The notes under the pieces: model-generated
What the model saw: the letters and a program-made list of their open reading frames with translations, nothing else
Told to the model about the DNA's origin: nothing
Database searches by the model: none
In this document: piece after piece, positions 37,501 through 42,029 of the stretch
Numbering within the stretch: the first letter of the stretch is position 1
Layout: every line of letters begins with the position of its first letter
Translations under genes and position numbers: made by a program
Assembly (NCBI GenBank): GCA_029168955.1
Contig: JAPDOI010000211.1
Coordinates: 558,001 to 622,000, forward strand
Origin: Aplectana chamaeleonis
Taxonomy: Eukaryota > Nematoda > Chromadorea > Rhabditida > Cosmocercidae
Length of the DNA: 64,000 nucleotides
Direction: 5' to 3'

Positions 37501-38983
37501 GGGTTACGGTGGATGAAATCTGCGGTTTGAGTTTTATAATTCTGTGGCCACTTTCATTTTTTTCGGGCGTTTCACCGGTTGTCACCGGTTTTCCCAATGG
37601 TGGAAGTTCCCCCTTCACCTCCCAGGGGTGAAAGTTGGTGGAGTACATGGCGTGGATCGGCGTCCTCCAGTAAAATCTTTCGGTCCCCGGCCCCCCAGCC
37701 GTCCAAAATTTGTCCATAAGCGGCTCAAAAACTGTCCATGTCCATTTTCGGCGTTTCCGGATTCGTTCAGGGGACACGGAGAGGGGGCGACCCCACGGCC
37801 ACGGTCCGCAGTGGGGTGCACCCCACCGCGGACCGTGGGGAGATGGCCCCAGTTGGGTACCACCCCGAGCCGTGAGGAGCCTCCTCCCCTTGGCGACAAA
37901 AATGATCCTCCGGTATCCGGTGGATCTTCTGGGAAGTGACTCGAGGCCACCTTCCAGGTCCGGCTCCGAAGAGCCGACTGAGGCACACGGTGAGATGAGG
38001 AGCCTTTTATACCAGCAACATTGTCAATACTTTTGTCTAAACATGTTGATGATCCTGAACAACTGCGTAGGGGCGCGGATGGCTGTAACTGCCGATGTGT
38101 CGCGGTCGAGAACGGGCGCGGATGGCCGAATGACTCTCTCGAGGTTGGAGGATGGCCGTTTCGGCCTCAAAAGTGTGGCGGGCTGTCCCCCCGAGTGCCT
38201 GAGTATCGCTTCATACATATCACATTATCTGGGAAACTCACATGCACTTCAGATACCAGGAAAAGTGGTGAGCGCTCCATACGGAAGGTAGCAGAATGGG
38301 TGGTTCACCCCGATGGCTCGCACCAGGGGCCGTATGCACGTCTCTCCCCGCGCGTCCCCGTCCCGCAAGGGCCATCCATGATTGGTCAATTTCGCCTGAC
38401 GACCAATCACAGAGTGGCTTTGCGGGGACGGGGACGTGCGGGGAGAGATGTGCATACGGCCCCACGGCTCAGCCTAATTACGGCATACGAATTACGGGCG
38501 TTTTTGGCAAGTTTTTAAACGACTTACGTTCAACGAAATGTTTGCCCGAGAATTTTGGCTCTTTGATAGTTACCATGCACTGGTCGAAAACTATGGCAAA
38601 GTTTTTAGCCTTTCTAGGGGTATAGGCATCACAAAATACAGATCGGTAAGTTCCAAACGGAAACTCACTATGGAGTCAAATGCGTTAATGTTCTATCGTC
38701 AGATCGCTGTTTTGTCGACCTGTAGATGATCTGCACTGCGTCGATAGAGTCCAATGTGCTAAAAAACGCTGGTGGTCCCAAAGGTCACTGTAAAGAGCCT
38801 CCTTTCCGTTCTTTGCTTCTTCAGTCCTCTTTTCCTACTATTCTCCTCAATGTTCATCATCTAATTGCCTCTCAAATATTCACCAGCTGACAATTTCCAT
38901 ATAAATGTAGCGTTTTTGCTCGCTGAAAAAATCTTTGACAGTGATGTTCTTGGCAATTCTCCCTCCAATAAGTCACCTAGGGC
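802..38983 (-). CDS. Multi-exon host gene of unknown family (18 candidate exons)
   Basis: Eighteen short open segments on the minus strand form a chain in which the codon phase left by each exon is accepted by the next. Most have a nematode-like acceptor and donor. Together they give about 1.14 kb of coding sequence (about 380 residues) in 38 kb, so coding is only about 3 percent of the span. In order the protein shows an IYRKAKNFAIVFDQ segment, a basic stretch, one strong hydrophobic helix (LIMTFVLLWIESAVFGF), a proline-rich linker (PTPVPPEMIPTDP), a Ser-rich part, an amphipathic region with LENLVNAVEDLQKEA, and a tail rich in Lys and Glu. This suggests a membrane protein with a long cytoplasmic region, but I do not recognise the family. 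No start or stop codon is seen, so both ends probably lie outside. Introns carry nearly all mobile elements of the left half. Individual joins remain inference, and extra exons may be missing. Confidence 0.6.
1265..1324 (-). CDS. Candidate exon 17 of the minus-strand gene
   Basis: This 60-nt exon reads SAPIVIQRPACDQWSANRSS. Acceptor is CGAATTTTCAG and donor GTGAGATC, with phase 0 at both ends. A short direct repeat (CGTTCCTCTGTG) spans the donor and makes a second, less likely donor 17 nt on. Confidence 0.55.
1536..1610 (-). CDS. Candidate exon 16 of the minus-strand gene
   Basis: This 75-nt exon reads IKRELHQYLKKMLYPGNSTA, then ISRHG. Acceptor is AGAATTCAG and donor GTGAGAG, with phase 0 at both ends. 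The intron before it holds two TTAA MITEs and a CR1-like fragment. Confidence 0.6.
1804..2680 (+). pseudogene. CR1-like non-LTR retrotransposon 3' end
   Basis: An open frame from 1804 to 2400 encodes the C-terminal part of a non-LTR reverse transcriptase protein. It shows RPLLEYCTQVWSP, followed by TLRYRRAEFDLHLCYKI and WNNFPAEI, the usual order in CR1/Jockey-like elements. After the stop comes a 3' region with AATAAAG and a tail of GAAT repeats (about 2657-2675), as expected for a 5'-truncated copy. The catalytic RT core is missing, so it is not autonomous. Confidence 0.75.
2920..3390. mobile_element. TTAA-flanked MITE (family A)
   Basis: Inverted ends AAAGGCAGTGTTCACGA and ATCGTGAACACTGCCTTT are flanked by TTAA. 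The interior is family A in reverse orientation relative to 23630-24123. It shares its right TTAA with the next element. Confidence 0.85.
3387..3878. mobile_element. TTAA-flanked MITE (family B), abutting family A
   Basis: It has the same ends as the previous element but a different interior (CTGGCCTGGACTAGTTGTC, GGTGGTTGTCACCGG). Closest relatives are 13878-14369 (inverted) and 55077-55557. It is fused head-to-tail through one shared TTAA at 3387-3390. Confidence 0.85.
3933..3967 (-). CDS. Candidate exon 15 of the minus-strand gene
   Basis: This 35-nt exon reads DLSLLSHNEKN. The acceptor GATGCGCATTTCAG is ideal and the donor is GTATGC. It ends in phase 0, as exon 16 requires. Confidence 0.5.
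4187..4238 (-). CDS. Candidate exon 14 of the minus-strand gene
   Basis: This 52-nt exon reads PIEQKILYEPSMVFGQG. The acceptor GCGTCATTTAG and donor GTAAGCG are strong. Its final G joins TC of exon 15 to give Val. Confidence 0.6.
4373..4667. mobile_element. Foldback MITE with TATA flanks
   Basis: About 50-bp inverted ends (GTCTACAGCAATGGAAGTAG and complement) are flanked by TATA at 4369-4372 and 4668-4671. The inner part is also palindromic. This fits a TA-inserting Tc1/mariner-type MITE. Confidence 0.75.
4680..5870. other. Unassigned intron sequence
   Basis: 4850-5215 shares inverted and direct segments with 58085-58720 (CACGATTATC, AAGCGCGCGAAGGAAC). The rest is AT-rich with no supported gene. 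Confidence 0.4.
5892..6120. repeat. TCGA-rich palindromic repeat
   Basis: Starting at AGTATACTTGGG, it holds degenerate copies of AAAAGTCGATCATTCG. A related tandem block (8940-9092, about 18-bp unit) ends at CCAAGTATACT, an inverted counterpart of the start. Confidence 0.6.
6120..6940. repeat. TTATCCGA-rich repeat region
   Basis: Two blocks (6120-6330 and 6745-6935) are built of CGGATAATTTCGGATA-like units in opposite orientation, separated by AT-rich sequence without genes. It looks like a large degraded palindromic element. Confidence 0.5.
7285..7805. repeat. Dispersed repeat with (TTA)n insertion
   Basis: 7285-7395 and 7683-7800 match 26338-26575 collinearly (AAAATGTCGGACG, TTGTTTGACAGTC, CATCAACATTCTATGA). 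The central 290 bases are extra and include the (TTA)n tract. Confidence 0.6.
7491..7572. repeat. (TTA)n microsatellite
   Basis: An uninterrupted trinucleotide tract of about 27 units. Confidence 0.95.
7860..8319. mobile_element. TTAA-type MITE (family C)
   Basis: Ends GAAGGCAGTGTTCACGATG and CATCGTGAACACTGCTTTTA enclose a distinct interior (GAGCTATCCAATAG, AGCTTGTGGCGCC type). The flanking TTAA is degraded to TTGA/TTAG. The piece at 14971-15305 is an inverted relative. Confidence 0.72.
8614..8694 (-). CDS. Candidate exon 13 of the minus-strand gene
   Basis: This 81-nt exon reads SLTAIVRGNKGGEVTLG, then NHSESLKFTE. The acceptor CTGGCTTCAG and donor GTATGG are good, and phase is 0 at both ends. 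Confidence 0.6.
8940..9092. repeat. TCGATCATTCGAAAAG minisatellite
   Basis: At least six near-copies of an about 18-bp unit end close to exon 12 of the minus-strand gene. Confidence 0.75.
9177..9230 (-). CDS. Candidate exon 12 of the minus-strand gene
   Basis: This 54-nt exon reads TDVSTPTRPRLVAAKDKK. The acceptor CACCTCTCAG and donor GTAACG are good, and phase is 0 at both ends. A decayed copy of its 5' half and acceptor lies near 29230-29285. Confidence 0.55.
9406..9575. repeat. Perfect 85-bp tandem duplication
   Basis: The unit beginning GAGATGCAGTATTCTATA occurs twice without visible differences at 9406-9490 and 9491-9575, between exons 12 and 11. It must be recent. Confidence 0.92.
9716..9780 (-). 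CDS. Candidate exon 11 of the minus-strand gene
   Basis: This 65-nt exon reads DSLERQNSVSSNEVGRRMRRI. Acceptor GGCGGATCAG is fair and donor GTTTTC weak. The frame stays open to a stop at 9554, so the 3' boundary is uncertain. It continues the charged, possibly coiled segment of exon 10, and the phase (G plus CC giving Ala) fits. Confidence 0.42.
9897..9985. repeat. Fused TTAA-MITE ends
   Basis: ATCGTGAACGCTGCATTTA is followed at once by AGGTACTGTTCACAATAATG and then AGGCAGCGGTTCACGACAAT. These are three MITE termini with no interiors, probably deletion products. Confidence 0.5.
10928..11107. mobile_element. AT-rich palindromic MITE with TA flanks
   Basis: TA plus GAGTGTTG at the left and CAACACTC plus TA at the right enclose TTCGAATATTCG-type palindromes. 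Relatives with one recognisable end lie at 11580-11717, 42975-43190 and 50033-50250. Confidence 0.7.
11108..12000. repeat. Composite dispersed repeat (three parts)
   Basis: 11108-11215 and 11800-12000 both match 49822-50030 (GTTGTCGACGCCCCAGTTTG, CGTCGCTGG). 11200-11470 matches 43575-43825 inverted and 14690-14830 partly (TCAAGTGTTGCTATACTT, CTTTTCTCTATAACT). The stretch 11745-11800 holds a 2-copy AGGTTCGCTTGGATGTGATT duplication. Confidence 0.6.
11580..11717. mobile_element. AT-rich palindromic MITE, right end only
   Basis: TTCGAATA units end in GGGCAACACTCTA. It is embedded in a larger repeat also present, inverted, around 42975-43825. Confidence 0.6.
12107..12595. mobile_element. TTAA-type MITE (family A)
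   Basis: Left end is AAGCAGTGCCCACGATAAAA and right end TTCATCGTGAACACTGCC. The interior is closely similar to 23630-24123. It sits 28 bp before exon 10 of the minus-strand gene. Confidence 0.75.
12624..12734 (-). CDS. Candidate exon 10: amphipathic exon
   Basis: This is the longest exon (111 nt). It reads QLTSEVFRGVHSPVWDRF, then KRTTLENLVNAVEDLQKE. Acceptor is TACGTTCTAG and donor GTATGTTC. Only this frame is open throughout. The C-terminal half has a heptad-like pattern. Confidence 0.57.
12740..13606. other. Unassigned, possibly a retroelement 3' region
   Basis: The T-rich stretch ending GATAAATAAAG resembles a retroelement 3' UTR. No protein motif is recognisable. Confidence 0.3.
13607..13628 (+). 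other. SL1-like sequence
   Basis: GATTTAATTACCCAAGTTG matches the nematode SL1 leader at about 19 of 22 positions. It follows directly after AATAAAG of an element-like AT-rich tail. No donor follows, so it is not an SL RNA gene. Confidence 0.4.
13878..14369. mobile_element. TTAA-flanked MITE (family B, inverted)
   Basis: Perfect TTAA flanks and the standard inverted ends enclose a family B interior running opposite to 3387-3878. Confidence 0.85.
14971..15305. mobile_element. Truncated TTAA-type MITE (family C)
   Basis: The left end TTAAACGCAGTGTTCACGAA is present and the interior is a reverse relative of 7860-8319. The right end is lost. Confidence 0.6.
15366..15408 (-). CDS. Candidate exon 9: Ser-rich exon
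   Basis: This 43-nt exon reads VPSSSRSTKSNGVD. The acceptor TTTCTATTTCAG is ideal and the donor is GTTTGT. The intron before it is nearly 10 kb and contains the BEL/MULE complex. Another frame (ALVFQIDEVQRSG) is also open, but does not fit the neighbouring phases. Confidence 0.42.
15862..16483. mobile_element. Foldback element with GGCCGGATTCATCAACGAT ends
   Basis: Inverted ends of about 50 bp at 15862-15915 and 16432-16483, with AGGGTATAATTTAC inside both. Type uncertain. The interior is not coding in any convincing way. Confidence 0.6.
16931..17391. mobile_element. Broken TTAA-type MITE (family A)
   Basis: The left end GAAGGCAGTGTCCACGAT is followed by a family A interior (CAACTCGTCCAC) that stops abruptly at 17391, where the possible BEL LTR begins. 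The missing right part was not found elsewhere in the window. Confidence 0.6.
17391..19405 (+). other. GC-rich stretch, possible LTR and leader of the BEL element
   Basis: The MITE that starts at 16931 breaks off at about 17391, where sequence beginning TGTCGTG starts, consistent with an LTR start. The stretch includes a C-rich tandem array (17660-17790, CCGCCGTCCTGC units) and a TATA-like CATAAATAG at about 18230. The sequence TGGCAGAAGG occurs twice (18497 and 18851) and could be a primer site. No second LTR was found, so the boundary and class are inference. Confidence 0.3.
20499..22581. mobile_element. MULE-type foldback element inside BEL gag
   Basis: The ends are inverted repeats of about 235 bp, starting ACAAAACGTTTTTTAGCAGC on the left and closing as its complement at 22581. 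They are flanked by a 9-bp direct repeat TTTGGAATT (20490-20498 and 22582-22590). Long inverted repeats with a 9-bp duplication point to a Mutator-like element. No transposase frame is visible, so it is non-autonomous. It carries a Harbinger-like element at 21625-22225. Confidence 0.8.
21625..22225. mobile_element. Harbinger-like element (copy 2) with G-rich core
   Basis: Its ends are GGCCCGGTCATAGTTGG and its approximate complement CCAACTATGACCGGGGCC, flanked by TTA (21622-21624 and 22226-22228). This fits PIF/Harbinger insertion preference. The interior has variant units of GTGATTTTCTC...TATCGACCGGG separated by G-rich runs. It shares ends and core with 33758-36101. Confidence 0.62.
23350..24320 (+). 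pseudogene. Second CR1-like 3' fragment, split by a MITE
   Basis: The frame from 23368 has the same C-terminal pattern (ELKLYSLESRRQLNAAC, RTRGSTLKI). It is interrupted at 23630 by a TTAA-flanked MITE and resumes at 24120 in the same frame, to a stop after KKLLSF. The 3' tail is ATGAATAAATAAATAAG. The flanking frame is preserved if the MITE and one TTAA are subtracted, so insertion came after the retrotransposon. Confidence 0.65.
23630..24123. mobile_element. TTAA-flanked MITE (family A) inside a CR1-like fragment
   Basis: TTAA flanks at 23630-23633 and 24120-24123, and standard inverted ends. It is the best preserved family A copy. Confidence 0.88.
24321..25250. other. Intron sequence without a supported gene
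   Basis: A minus-strand fragment near 24480-24560 (KFNDVIVE before GTGAGAAC) is exon-like but lacks a usable acceptor in frame. Nothing else is seen. Confidence 0.3.
25251..25273 (-). CDS. Candidate micro-exon 8
   Basis: This 23-nt exon reads GRERLDL, with acceptor TATCGACAG and a strong donor GTATGTTTTT. It lies 126 nt after exon 7. Its size makes it easy to doubt. It is kept because the donor is strong and both phases fit. Confidence 0.36.
25400..25441 (-). CDS. Candidate exon 7 of the minus-strand gene
   Basis: This 42-nt exon reads RLPGTVKVFELLV. The acceptor AAATTTCTCAG is good and the donor GTGCGA is weaker. G from exon 6 plus AC gives Asp, and the last G joins AG of exon 8 to give Glu. 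Confidence 0.42.
25670..25710 (-). CDS. Possible extra or alternative exon
   Basis: This 41-nt segment reads SPLASYPHPVDLK, with acceptor GTATCGCTCAG and a strong donor GTGAGTACC. Its end phase would fit exon 7, but its start phase does not fit exon 6, so it needs a further undetected exon or is spurious. Confidence 0.22.
26338..26575. repeat. Second copy of the dispersed repeat
   Basis: The uninterrupted form of the 7285-7805 repeat. A 76-codon frame across it is probably fortuitous. Confidence 0.55.
26765..26800. repeat. Solo hAT-like end
   Basis: CAGGGATGTGCGTAA resembles the ends of the 33794-35291 element. Similar single ends with TCTGTTTTCTG tracts lie at 28716-28850, 39294-39330, 51780-51905 and 53765-53875. 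I could not pair them. Confidence 0.4.
27026..27348 (+). CDS. Possible two-exon coding segment around a 62-nt intron
   Basis: A consensus donor GTAAGAAAAG at 27083 and an acceptor GCGTTTTTTTTTCAG ending at 27144 bound a 62-nt AT-rich intron-like segment. Joined, the flanks read hydrophobic VCVFVIFS followed by CEIFYSALYDVICDLPYGG, then a basic stretch, ending at a stop at 27348. It lies antisense in an intron of the minus-strand gene. No family is recognised. Confidence 0.2.
28206..28255 (-). CDS. Candidate exon 6: proline-rich exon
   Basis: This 50-nt exon reads KKMPTPVPPEMIPTDP. The acceptor GCGCTTTTTCAG is ideal for a nematode and the donor is GTAGTT. It carries one base at each end. It is one of the clearest exons in the window. 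Confidence 0.6.
28388..28590. repeat. CpG-rich GGCTCCGCGATAGTGCCGC repeat
   Basis: Alternating inverted units of GGCTCCGCGATAGTGCCGC lie between CTCTGAGAGAAAT and CATATGAAGT. The same element in reverse is at 40508-40692, and a shorter relative is at 40180-40280. Confidence 0.7.
29386..29849. mobile_element. TTAA-flanked foldback MITE, AAAGGCATCGT ends
   Basis: Two arms of about 200 bp (29390-29590 and 29660-29845) are inverted copies. Ends are AGGCATCGTACGTGC and GCGCACGATGCCT, flanked by TTAA. The first bases (TTAAAGGCA) are shared with the other TTAA families. Confidence 0.82.
30074..32823 (+). mobile_element. RTE-type non-LTR retrotransposon, copy 1
   Basis: The first frame (30095-31426) encodes the C-terminal two thirds of an apurinic-type endonuclease, with GDFNAVLGR, EIDHILVNRRW and SDHRML, and then the start of the RT. 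The RT continues from 31702 (VDYTKAFDSV, VRQGDTISPKLF, FADDIVLL) to the stop at 32799. Frameshifts lie near 31375, 31515 (two extra bases relative to copy 2) and 31672 (one base missing relative to copy 2). The N-terminal endonuclease is absent, so the copy is 5'-truncated. It is flanked by the 13-bp duplication GTAACTTTCTTCC at 30061-30073 and 32824-32836, and ends in ATCAAGGTATCAAGGTAAG. Insertion broke an older repeat (FTTTCG...CTTCGGTGAAGG type) in the intron between exons 5 and 6. Confidence 0.88.
32988..33640. mobile_element. Foldback element with about 300-bp arms
   Basis: Arms 32988-33290 and 33345-33640 are inverted copies (TTCGGTGAAGGTTGTTTT, CTCGGCTCCACCGACCTGG). One more arm copy is at 39085-39290, and an older direct unit flanks RTE copy 1. 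Exon 5 of the minus-strand gene starts 9 bp beyond the right arm. Confidence 0.7.
33649..33752 (-). CDS. Candidate exon 5: transmembrane-helix exon
   Basis: This 104-nt exon reads DGVVFNTL, then a hydrophobic run IMTFVLLWIESAVFGF, then PILMQAIFKI, and ends with AG before the donor GTGGGT. The hydrophobic run is the only clear membrane segment in the predicted protein. The acceptor is TCAAG, and the Harbinger-like element at 33758-36101 is inserted only a few bases upstream of it, replacing the native pyrimidine tract. The two terminal bases plus G of exon 6 give Arg. Confidence 0.55.
33794..35291. mobile_element. Non-autonomous hAT-like element
   Basis: It starts CAGGGGTGTGCGGAAATTTC and ends with the complement CCGCACACCCCTG, flanked by the 8-bp repeat ATCTGTAT (33786-33793 and 35292-35299). 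CAGGG ends with 8-bp duplications are typical of hAT. Subterminal TCTGTTTTCTG repeats occur on both sides. Inside are a TTAA-type MITE end (34002) and a small palindrome around GCAGCAGCTGCTGC (34440-34640). No transposase is seen. Confidence 0.72.
35640..35930. repeat. G-rich GGGGGTGTT minisatellite
   Basis: About 290 bases are almost purely G and T, with units GGTGTTGGGGGTGCGGGG. Many runs of three or more Gs lie close together, so G-quadruplex formation on the plus strand is plausible. A shorter related array lies at 35975-36010, and relatives at 21995-22130. Long frames through it are composition artefacts. Confidence 0.85.
36182..36243 (-). CDS. Candidate exon 4 of the minus-strand gene
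   Basis: This 62-nt exon reads FQLEESNLMRRSLVSRFKR, a charged segment directly before the hydrophobic helix in exon 5. Acceptor is ACCTGCAAG and donor GTCATA, both moderate to weak. The case rests mainly on phase: it takes one base from exon 3 and ends in phase 0, as exon 5 needs. It lies between the Harbinger-like element (ends 36101) and a TTAA MITE (starts 36281). Confidence 0.45.
36281..36737. mobile_element. TTAA-flanked MITE, first of a fused pair
   Basis: Ends AAAGGCAGTGTTCACGAT and ATCGTGAACGCTGCCTTT. The interior is mostly distinct, with a family A-like right part (TCCTGGCTCGTTTT). It shares TTAA 36734-36737 with the next element. Confidence 0.8.
36734..37221. mobile_element. TTAA-flanked MITE, AGGCAGCATGCACGC ends
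   Basis: Ends AAAGGCAGCATGCACGCTT and GCGTGTCTGCTGCCTTT define another subfamily, related at its ends to 45577-46048. Confidence 0.75.
37222..38324. other. Unassigned region with a strong minus-strand donor
   Basis: On the minus strand a GTGAGTG donor at about 37363 follows open sequence, but no phase fits the gene chain. The rest (37560-38010) is GC-rich with no supported gene. Confidence 0.3.
38325..38468. repeat. GC-rich palindromic MITE
   Basis: AGGGGCCGTATGCACGTCTC and its complement bound two inverted halves of about 65 bp. A separate small palindrome (GGTCCGC...GCGGACC) is at 37804-37842. Confidence 0.7.
38529..38614 (-). CDS. Candidate exon 3 of the minus-strand gene
   Basis: This 86-nt exon reads KAKNFAIVFDQCMVTIKEP, then KFSGKHFVE. 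It lies between the acceptor ATACCCCTAG and an excellent donor GTAAGTC. Only this frame is open. The single base C left at the end joins TC of exon 4 to make Leu. The complementary strand also has an open frame ending at a GTAAGT, but that frame has no convincing acceptor. Confidence 0.6.
38720..38758 (-). CDS. Candidate exon 2 of the minus-strand gene
   Basis: This 39-nt exon reads TLDSIDAVQIIY. The acceptor GCGTTTTTTAG is strong and the donor GTCGAC is weak. It takes two carried bases and passes AG to exon 3, making an Arg codon. Confidence 0.4.
38892..38983 (-). CDS. Candidate exon 1 of the minus-strand gene
   Basis: A strong acceptor (AAAATCAG) precedes 92 nt open in one frame, reading LPRTSLSKIFSASKN and ending IWK. 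The donor chosen (GTCAGC) is weak. It is picked because it leaves two bases that complete a codon with exon 2. An alternative donor GTGAAT lies 6 nt further on, but its phase does not fit. Confidence 0.35.
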
Positions 38984-39482
38984 CTGATTTTCCTTTTAGA
39001 AAACTTTCTGTAGATGGATTTCTACCTAACTGCTCCTGGACTACTGCTTGGGTTGTAGGATTGGGATGGAATTCAGTAATTACCCGGGCGAGAGCACCCT
39101 ATGGAGCTCGGCTCCACCGACCTGGCTGGCTTATGGAGCAAGCAACGTTAGAAACCCAATATATCATTTGACGCAGAATTTTACGTGGATTTCAAAAACA
39201 ACCTTTACCAGAACCCTAACGGTTAAAAAGTTATAGGCGAAAAACTGTTGTTTCGCAAAATGAATTAGGCTGAAGGATAGGGAGCAGGGATGTGCGGAAT
39301 TTTCTGTTTTCTGTTTTCATTTTTTAACAGCAAAAAAACGTGTACCGCGATTTGCAGCAGGATTGTCTTAGAAAAAAGCCGGATTTATCGAAGCTAAGCC
39401 GATAGGGTGAGGGTGTACATCACCCAGGCTCTCTGCAGTTGTACCACGCTAGACACTTTTATCTCGCTGTAGCGGTTATCCA

Positions 39483-39974
39483 TTAAAGGCACAGTACACC
39501 CTCAGATATGAATTTTGAGATTTTCATGTAATTGCGTAGAAGACCCCTCCTGTATACCACATGCCAAATGCCAGATCTCATTTCCTCCAAATAAGCGAGA
39601 TATAAGCGACCACCACAGGCCCGACCCCCTTCGCTCACCACCAAAGGCCCGACCCCCTAACAGACTTTCGAACTCGATAGCGGCTCGATGGATGGATTAA
39701 TTCCAACAAGTCGTCGTTCTTCAGTCCATTACCGGACTGTCTCCTTATCCTGGCTTTCTCTCATGCAACGATTGAGAATGAAGAGAAACACAGGCCTGAG
39801 ACAACTCGTCCACCAATTTTTGACCCTCAAAATCTAGGCATCTTTGAAGAGCCATAACTCTGTTCAAAGGGGGTTTTGGACGATTCCAGAGATACCACTG
39901 TGATCAGCGTGTGACTCTTTCCAAGATAAGCATGAAATCTGAAAATTAATTTTTTGGGTGTCCTGTGCCTTTAA
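39483..39974. mobile_element. TTAA-flanked MITE, AAAGGCACAG ends
   Basis: Ends AAAGGCACAGTACACCC and GGGTGTCCTGTGCCTTT between perfect TTAA sites. Part of the interior (CAACTCGTCCACC, GCCATAACTCTG) is shared with family A. Confidence 0.82.
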
Positions 39975-40160
39975 GGCGCGTGTGGCGTGGAGGAAACGGT
40001 GCTCTCCGCTGTACACGGTCGGGTTCGATCCTCGCCGAAGTGAACCAAACCAACCAACCCTCCGGGATCCTTCAATTGGTAACAGATTCATGAAGGGAGA
40101 TGAAGGCACTCATTGGGAAGTCGGCTGACCCCCGCGACCCACTAAATAAGCACGGAACCC
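39975..40160 (+). repeat. Possible tRNA-derived SINE
   Basis: A B-box-like GGGTTCGATCC at about 40018 follows a 40-base tRNA-like stretch (GTGTGGCGTGGAGGAAACGG). It is followed by CCAAACCAACCAACC and an unrelated body. It abuts the MITE ending at 39974. An intact cloverleaf is not evident. Confidence 0.35.
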
Positions 40161-40507
40161 ATTCCTCTGAGAAAATGTGCCGCGTCAGCGTCGGGAAAGC
40201 ACCGCGATCCTCGACTGTGCCGCGATAGTACCGCAGCAGCTCCGCGTTAGAACCACGCCGGCTCCGCGAGGATGCAGAAGTGAACACGCGTGGAGTACGA
40301 TGCACTGTCCTGTGTGGAAAAACGAAATTGTCGCCGGTTCAATATACCGGTTTTGGTGTAAGGTTTGAGGTGCATTCCGTATTTCCTTGTGCGCAAAAGC
40401 GGCGGTAACCTCTGTCCTTATCAGACAAATGAAGTAACGACCGCAGGTGCGAATTTTTGTTCTTACAATTAGACCCCCTCTAGTGGTCTTATAAATCTTA
40501 AATAACT

Positions 40508-40692
40508 TCATATCAGACACTCTCCCGAAGCCGTTGCGGAGTTATCGCGGAGCACAAGTGGTACTGTCGGGTCCCGGCTACGGCTCGGCGGTAGTGCCGC
40601 CGCAGCTCCGCGATAGTGCCGCTACGGTGCCTGTACGCGCCAAAGCTGCACTATCGCGCAGCCGCAACGGCAATTTCTCTCAGAGTCAAGCT
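40508..40692. repeat. CpG-rich palindromic repeat, reverse copy
   Basis: The order of the flanking words is reversed relative to 28388-28590 (CATATCAGAC at left, AATTTCTCTCAGAGTC at right), which shows an inverted copy. Confidence 0.7.
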
Positions 40693-41099
40693 TCTACGAA
40701 TACGACGTCGAATTATGCTGCGCATCCCAATAGGGGTTCAGGAGGCCGATTCCTAATCTCTATTTTATAGTGGATAATCTTACCCAGAGGTTTATCGTTG
40801 ACGAATCTCTCAGATGTAACGCAAAGCAGTCAGGTGAAAGGAAAACTGCAATGTGACTCTATACTATCAATTATAAGCCATTAATACTACTTAACGCTCA
40901 CTATTCATACCCGATCCCCAAGCGTACCCGTTTTGGTGGAGCGGGGTCATGTTGGCTCCAACTGTGCCATGTACGCAAAATTCTAAATACGTGTTTTAAT
41001 TCACTGCAACGCAGATGGCACAGAATTCAGTTAAGATGAAGCGCCAAGAAAATGATGGTGAGCCTATGAGGCAGAAGATAAATAAATCTGCCACATAAA

Positions 41100-41313
<214 letters not shown>

Positions 41314-41318
41314 CTTGC

Positions 41319-41861
41319 CTATGTAGTCAAAAAAACAATGCTCAAAACAACCGCGAAATACGATAATTGTAAAATAATTGTACGATCAGCCAGCTCAATT
41401 TTTTCTCGAATGAAAAATTTTGACGTAAAGTTGGAAGGAACGGAATGATTTCCACCAAGGTTCTCAAAAATGGGTATTGTTCTGTTGATGAAAAAGTGAC
41501 GCCTGCAGTTGAGGTTAGATGTGTAACGATGGAGTTTGATGGGGCCACCCCTAGTGGTTGACTCTCTCGTTGTCACAAGGTCCTCAGGTTTAAGACCGAA
41601 ATCTACGCCAAACAGGATCTTGTGAAGAAGAAGTAAGTCTTTCTCTACTCTTCTGAGGGATAACGGTTTCAAATTAAATAGCTCATTTCTCTGCACGGAA
41701 TCGTGTATGCGGCCATAAACGAAACCATGCATCCTAATAATCAATTTACTTGTGAAGTTGCTTTGGTCTTTCTCCCAACAGTTGATGTCCTTCACTTTGT
41801 AGGGATCAAACACCGGCGTGCCATATTCAAGAATTGGCCTCACGGTTACGGGGCAACTCAC
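41319..41861 (-). pseudogene. CR1-like RT C-terminal fragment (minus strand)
   Basis: A 180-codon frame starts with VRPILEYGTPVFDPY and has LKPLSLRRVEKDLLLLHKIL further on, matching the C-terminal region of CR1-like RT proteins. Its 3' side runs straight into the (AT)n tract at 41103-41311, which may be its microsatellite-type tail. Confidence 0.65.
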
Positions 41862-42029
41862 AAGTGAATACGGCTGTCCCCTTAGTCTCTGCCCGCAGCG
41901 AGACGAGCAGGGTATTCCACGGTCCTGCTACCAATGCGATGGCTTTGCGGGCATGGTGGAGGTTCGCTTGCAGTGATCGTGCGCTTTTGCACAAAGGTCC
42001 CGGTGGTAGTCTGCACAAATGGTTTTGAA

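Noticed and set aside
37364..37520. Minus-strand open segment before a GTGAGTG donor (FIHRNPVNMIRVKRH or NSLRYLWNEGLRDSL)
   Set aside because: The frame compatible with exon 4 contains a stop, and acceptors are weak; kept only as an unassigned region.
38538..38729. Plus-strand frame containing HALVENYGKVFSLSRG, weakly like a cytochrome P450 N-terminal motif, followed by GTAAGT
   Set aside because: The opposite strand carries a better supported exon (38529-38614) in phase with its neighbours; the plus frame has no good acceptor and no further P450 motif.
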